DNA of 64,000 nt from an uncultured Tenacibaculum sp. (GTDB lineage: Bacteria > Bacteroidota > Bacteroidia > Flavobacteriales > Flavobacteriaceae): positions 62,001 through 126,000 of the forward strand of contig NZ_CANLTU010000002.1 in NCBI RefSeq assembly GCF_947494125.1, read 5' to 3'. Below are positions 61,701 through 64,000 of this stretch, piece by piece. The notes under the pieces were generated by a model that was not told the DNA's origin, searched no databases, and saw only the letters and a program-made list of their open reading frames with translations. Both the position numbers and the translations under genes were made by a program. The stretch's first letter is position 1; the number at the start of each line of letters is the position of its first letter.

Positions 61701-63602
61701 AGATGTAGCATCGTTTGTTAGACTTAACGTGTTTGATAATGTATTCAAAGTTAAGTCTTGGTTATCTGTATTGTCTTTAAAATCAGATAAGTCTAACGAA
61801 TTTCCTCCTGAAATAGCAATATCATCTCCAGATAAACTTAAATTTTGACTATCCGTATTATCTTTATATGCAGATAAATCAATAGTTGTAGCGTCGTTAG
61901 TTAAGCTTAATACATTAGAAGTTGTATTAATCGTTAAGTCTTGGTTGTCTGTATTAATAGCAGATTCCCAAGCTGTTCCATTCCATGCTAAGAGCGATTT
62001 ATCTTCAGTATCGTATAATAACATACCAATATCAGTAGCATCTAAGTTTCTGGTTAAACTTGTCCTTTGGGCATTTGTAACTCTATTTATTAAAATCCCC
62101 TTATCCGTATCTCCTAAATCAATACTCGCTTTTATATTAGGAGCATTGATTCCAATTCCCACAGTAACTCTATCGGCAGCTGTAATACCTCCTAAAATCA
62201 TGGTATTACTCAATGTTGCGTTTGCACCAGCACCAATGGCGGAGGCATAACTTAAACCATCATTAATATGAACATTGTTACCAATAGCGGTAGAAAAATC
62301 TCCTTTAACACTTACTTTATATCCTAAACCGACGGAGTTAGCCTTGGTAATGGTATCATTAGCACCTATTAAAACGGAATAATGTGATCCATTTGGCGCA
62401 TAATTTTTATGACCAATACTTATAGTTTCCTGCCCATTATTATAACCGTAGTTACCAATAGTCATATTTCTATAGTGTTCTGATTTAGCTTCATGACCAA
62501 TTAAAATTACATCATCTCGTCTAATTTTAGCATTGGTACCAATAAATATAGCTCTATTAACATTTGTTGAATTACCACCAGTAACAAGAAAATCTGCTTT
62601 AGAGCCAATTCCTATATTGTCGTGCCCAACTCTATTGGTAAATCCAGCTTCAAAACCTAAATAGGTATTGTGATTAGCTCCTCCTGTAGCATTTGTTCTG
62701 TTATTATCCCAACCAGCTCTCGCACCAACAAAAGTATTGTAACTACCATATTCAGTAGCTGCACCAGCTGCCTGACCCAAAAAAGTGTTATAAGAACCAC
62801 TACCAACATCAACACCAGAAGAATCTCCTACAAAGGTATTATAACTAGCTTCTTTTCTAAGAATTGTAGTAACACCTGAGCGATTATTTAAATCCCAACC
62901 AGCTTGATTACCAATCGCTGTATTCCGTTCACCACTAGATATATGATAACCAGCTTCTGAACCTACAAATGTATTATCTGATCCTGAGTGTTCAGTATCT
63001 GTATTAGGTGCTCTAGTTGAAGAAACATCATAGATTCCTCCAGCCCCAGCTTTATGGCCTATATAGGTATTATCATCTCCTGAATAATTTTGAGCTCCAG
63101 CTATTTCACCTATAAAGGTATTATCATCCCCTTCAAAATTAGAAAATCCAGCAGCATCCCCAATAAATGTATTGTCATAACTATTTGTATTAGCATACCC
63201 AGCTCTAAAACCTATAAAAATATTATCTATTCCAGTTGTATTACTATAACCCGCTTCATAGCCTAAAAAAATATTCCCGATAGCACTAGTATTGCTGTAA
63301 CCAGATTTATATCCTAAAAAAGTATTATAATCACCAGTGGTACTATTAAAACCTGATTTGTACCCTATATAGGTATTATATAGTGATGATTTTAATATTT
63401 GACTTCCAGCTCCATACCCCATAAAAGTATTGTATTTACTACCTGACCCTGGTGCATTAACAGCAATAGAATCTCCATAAAAAGTGTTGTATGCTTCACC
63501 TTGACTTGTATAGTCTCCAGACCATTGGTTTGTGTTTTGAGCAAAACTAATTGAAGTAATAAAGAGTAACAGAATTAATTGAAGTTGTAATTTTTTGTGC
63601 AT
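58740..63602 (-). CDS. Giant secreted repeat protein with T9SS sorting domain
   Basis: 1620 residues. A signal peptide (ending SFAQ) is followed by about 400 residues of YNTF-G-AG repeats resembling the beta-roll heads of trimeric adhesins, then AIGNNVHINDG and AIGAGANAT segments. Residues of about 550-1500 are some 30 tandem units of 29-32 residues, each starting NL or DL and ending DNQ or DSQ. A short coiled coil (KINDLIKRIEKIES) precedes a type A T9SS C-terminal domain (from VPNPSSSETEISFYI). It is likely an exported or surface-attached fibre or adhesin. The C-terminal domain implies export by the type IX system. Confidence 0.88.
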   Translation of the reverse strand: MHKKLQLQLILLLFITSISFAQNTNQWSGDYTSQGEAYNTFYGDSIAVNAPGSGSKYNTFMGYGAGSQILKSSLYNTYIGYKSGFNSTTGDYNTFLGYKSGYSNTSAIGNIFLGYEAGYSNTTGIDNIFIGFRAGYANTNSYDNTFIGDAAGFSNFEGDDNTFIGEIAGAQNYSGDDNTYIGHKAGAGGIYDVSSTRAPNTDTEHSGSDNTFVGSEAGYHISSGERNTAIGNQAGWDLNNRSGVTTILRKEASYNTFVGDSSGVDVGSGSYNTFLGQAAGAATEYGSYNTFVGARAGWDNNRTNATGGANHNTYLGFEAGFTNRVGHDNIGIGSKADFLVTGGNSTNVNRAIFIGTNAKIRRDDVILIGHEAKSEHYRNMTIGNYGYNNGQETISIGHKNYAPNGSHYSVLIGANDTITKANSVGLGYKVSVKGDFSTAIGNNVHINDGLSYASAIGAGANATLSNTMILGGITAADRVTVGIGINAPNIKASIDLGDTDKGILINRVTNAQRTSLTRNLDATDIGMLLYDTEDKSLLAWNGTAWESAINTDNQDLTINTTSNVLSLTNDATTIDLSAYKDNTDSQNLSLSGDDIAISGGNSLDLSDFKDNTDNQDLTLNTLSNTLSLTNDATSIDLSPYKDNTDSQNLSLSGNNVVISGGNSLDLSSFKDNTDNQSLTLTGTSLSIANGNSVDLATLKDGTGTDNQDLTLNTTSNILSLTNDATSIDLSAYKDNTDSQNLSLSGNNVVISGGNSLDLSSFKDNTDNQSLTLTGTSLSIANGNSVDLATLKDGTGTDNQDLTLNATSNILSLTNDATTIDLSAYKDNTDSQNLSLSGNNVVISGGNSLDLSEFKDNTDNQNLALSGTTLNIANGNSVDLSDLQDGTGTDNQDLTLNATSNVLSLTNDATTIDLSAYKDNTDNQNLSLSGNNVVISGGNSLDLSDFKDNTDSQNLMLSGTSLSITNGNSVDLTALKDGTGTDNQDLTLNTTSNVLSLTNDTTTIDLSAYKDNTDSQNLSLSGDDIVISGGNSLDLSSFKDNTDSQNLTLSGTSLSIANGNSVDLTSLKDGTGTDNQDLTLNTTSNVLSLTNDATTIDLSAYKDNTDSQNLSLSGDDIVISGGNSLDLSDFKDNTDNQNLTLTGTSLSIANGNSVDLATLKDGTGTDNQDLTLNTTSNILSLTNDATTIDLSTYKDNTDNQNLTLTGTSLSIANGNSVDLATLKDGTGTDNQDLTLNTTSNILSLTNDATTIDLSTYKDNTDNQNLSLSGNSVVISGGNSLDLSSFKDNTDNQSLTLTGTSLSIANGNSVDLAALKDGTGTDNQNLVLSGSTLSISNGNTVDLADLKDGVGADNQDLTLDTTTNTLSLTNDATSIDLSAYKDNTDNQNLSLSGNNVVISGGNSLDLSDFKDNTDSQNLTLTGTSLSIANGNSVDLAALKDGTGTDNQNLVLSGSTLSISNGNTVDVSSLVNSDSQNLTSAFLTDTTLQIEIQNGNSVSVDLSPILASHESKINDLIKRIEKIESCACDGSIPDNKTPEAVLFQNVPNPSSSETEISFYIPENVTTAYLKLHNNIGQFIQKIIISDRGENSIVYDNEFLSSGVYLYTLYTDGIKIDSKRMIVK
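59200..61950 (-). repeat. Hierarchical tandem repeats coding for about 30 protein units
   Basis: Three unit types alternate: A (about 32 residues, with LSLTNDAT-IDLS-YKDNT), B (29, with NLSLSG--VVISGGNSLDLS) and C (31, with LTGTSLSIANGNSVDL). A-B-C blocks of about 276 bases repeat, with one block lacking B and two carrying an extra C. The blocks 59821-60009 and 60010-60198 are identical over roughly the first 150 bases, which marks a recent duplication. Confidence 0.85.
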
Positions 63603-63790
63603 AAAAAAGGGATTTAACTTAAAAGGTGTTAGTTGGTTGTTTAAAAATAACGAAATTAGAAGAACCCTTATAAAACGAAGTATTTAGGAAGTGGCAATAA
63701 GTGGCAAAACGTAAATTGGTAGAACTTAATGATTAAATAGATTAGAAAAACGATGTTTTTTGTACATTTAAAGAAAATATTAAAATAGTA

Positions 63791-64000
63791 ATGGAGTTCG
63801 AAAAAAAGACGTTTCAATTTTTAAAAAATTTAGAAGCTAATAATAACCGAGATTGGTTTACAGAGAATAAAAAGTTATACGACGCTTCTTTAAGTAATGC
63901 AAAAGATTTGTTTTCAAAAATTCATGAAAACTTAGAAAAGCATGATGATATTGGTAAGCAAAAAGTATATCGAATTTATAGAGATGTACGTTTTTCAAAA
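63791..64000 (+). CDS. DUF2461 family protein, 3' end beyond the window
   Basis: The first 70 residues are visible. FQFLKNLEANNNRDWFTENK near the start and KVYRIYRDVRFSK at the window edge are the family signature. Function is unknown. A TACATTTA -7-like box lies about 30 bases before the ATG. Confidence 0.85.
   Translation, partial: MEFEKKTFQFLKNLEANNNRDWFTENKKLYDASLSNAKDLFSKIHENLEKHDDIGKQKVYRIYRDVRFSK

Noticed and set aside
59200-61950. CRISPR array
   Set aside because: The repeats are long, diverged, in frame and part of one ORF; there are no unique spacers or cas genes.

Overview
The window is AT-rich DNA from a member of the Flavobacteriaceae (Bacteroidota), probably a marine genus of the Tenacibaculum/Polaribacter type; the genus is an inference from gene content and order. 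Supporting signs are several TonB-dependent receptors, a secreted protein with a type IX secretion C-terminal sorting domain, BshA for bacillithiol synthesis, and many promoters with the Bacteroidota -7 box TAnnTTTG, some with a -33 TTG. Most transcription units end in clear hairpin terminators, many of them shared by convergent genes.

Layout. 1-2.9 kb: 3' part of an Oar-like TonB-dependent receptor. 2.9-6 kb: lysA and pepT on the minus strand, interleaved with three copies of a compact structured RNA element that has its own promoter-like boxes and terminator. 6-10.9 kb: DUF3810 metallopeptidase-like gene divergent from dnaB, then a DUF4393/Abi-alpha gene and a secreted amidotransferase-like gene. 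10.9-11.1 kb: a cluster of short GC-richer palindromes. 11.2-14.5 kb: a tricorn-type S41 protease. 14.9-21.5 kb: transketolase N-terminal subunit, bshA, aroB, proline dehydrogenase coupled to a LETM1-like mini-protein, and typA. 22-23.6 kb: a membrane TPR/LuxR-type regulator. 23.7-31 kb: a complete histidine operon (hisGDCBHAF-IE) preceded by a leader peptide with five consecutive His codons and a transcription attenuator; a palindromic mobile-type repeat sits between hisA and hisF. 31-37 kb: mixed housekeeping and regulatory genes (methyltransferase, Crp/Fnr regulator with a DJ-1/PfpI protein, YiaA/B membrane protein, EamA transporter). 37.3-46.7 kb: a long minus-strand run of serC, a serA-like gene, DUF1015, yggS, a DnaQ/GIY-YIG protein, an ion channel, miaA, ompH and DUF1853, with a LuxC-type acyl-CoA reductase divergent from a ferredoxin. 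47-57.4 kb: ECF sigma factor, FecR anti-sigma factor and three paralogous TonB-dependent receptors. 57.5-64 kb: ychF, a giant T9SS-sorted repeat protein, and the 5' end of a DUF2461 gene.

How the parts work together. The his operon is a self-contained biosynthetic unit whose expression appears to follow His-tRNA charging. The sigma/FecR/receptor block is a cell-surface signalling and uptake module in which only the receptor next to FecR carries the STN signalling domain. The serine block looks like a biosynthetic operon, but its dehydrogenase lacks the two arginines expected in a 3-phosphoglycerate dehydrogenase. The least explained elements are the three-copy RNA around lysA and pepT, the LETM1-like protein coupled to proline dehydrogenase, and the altered SerA homologue.
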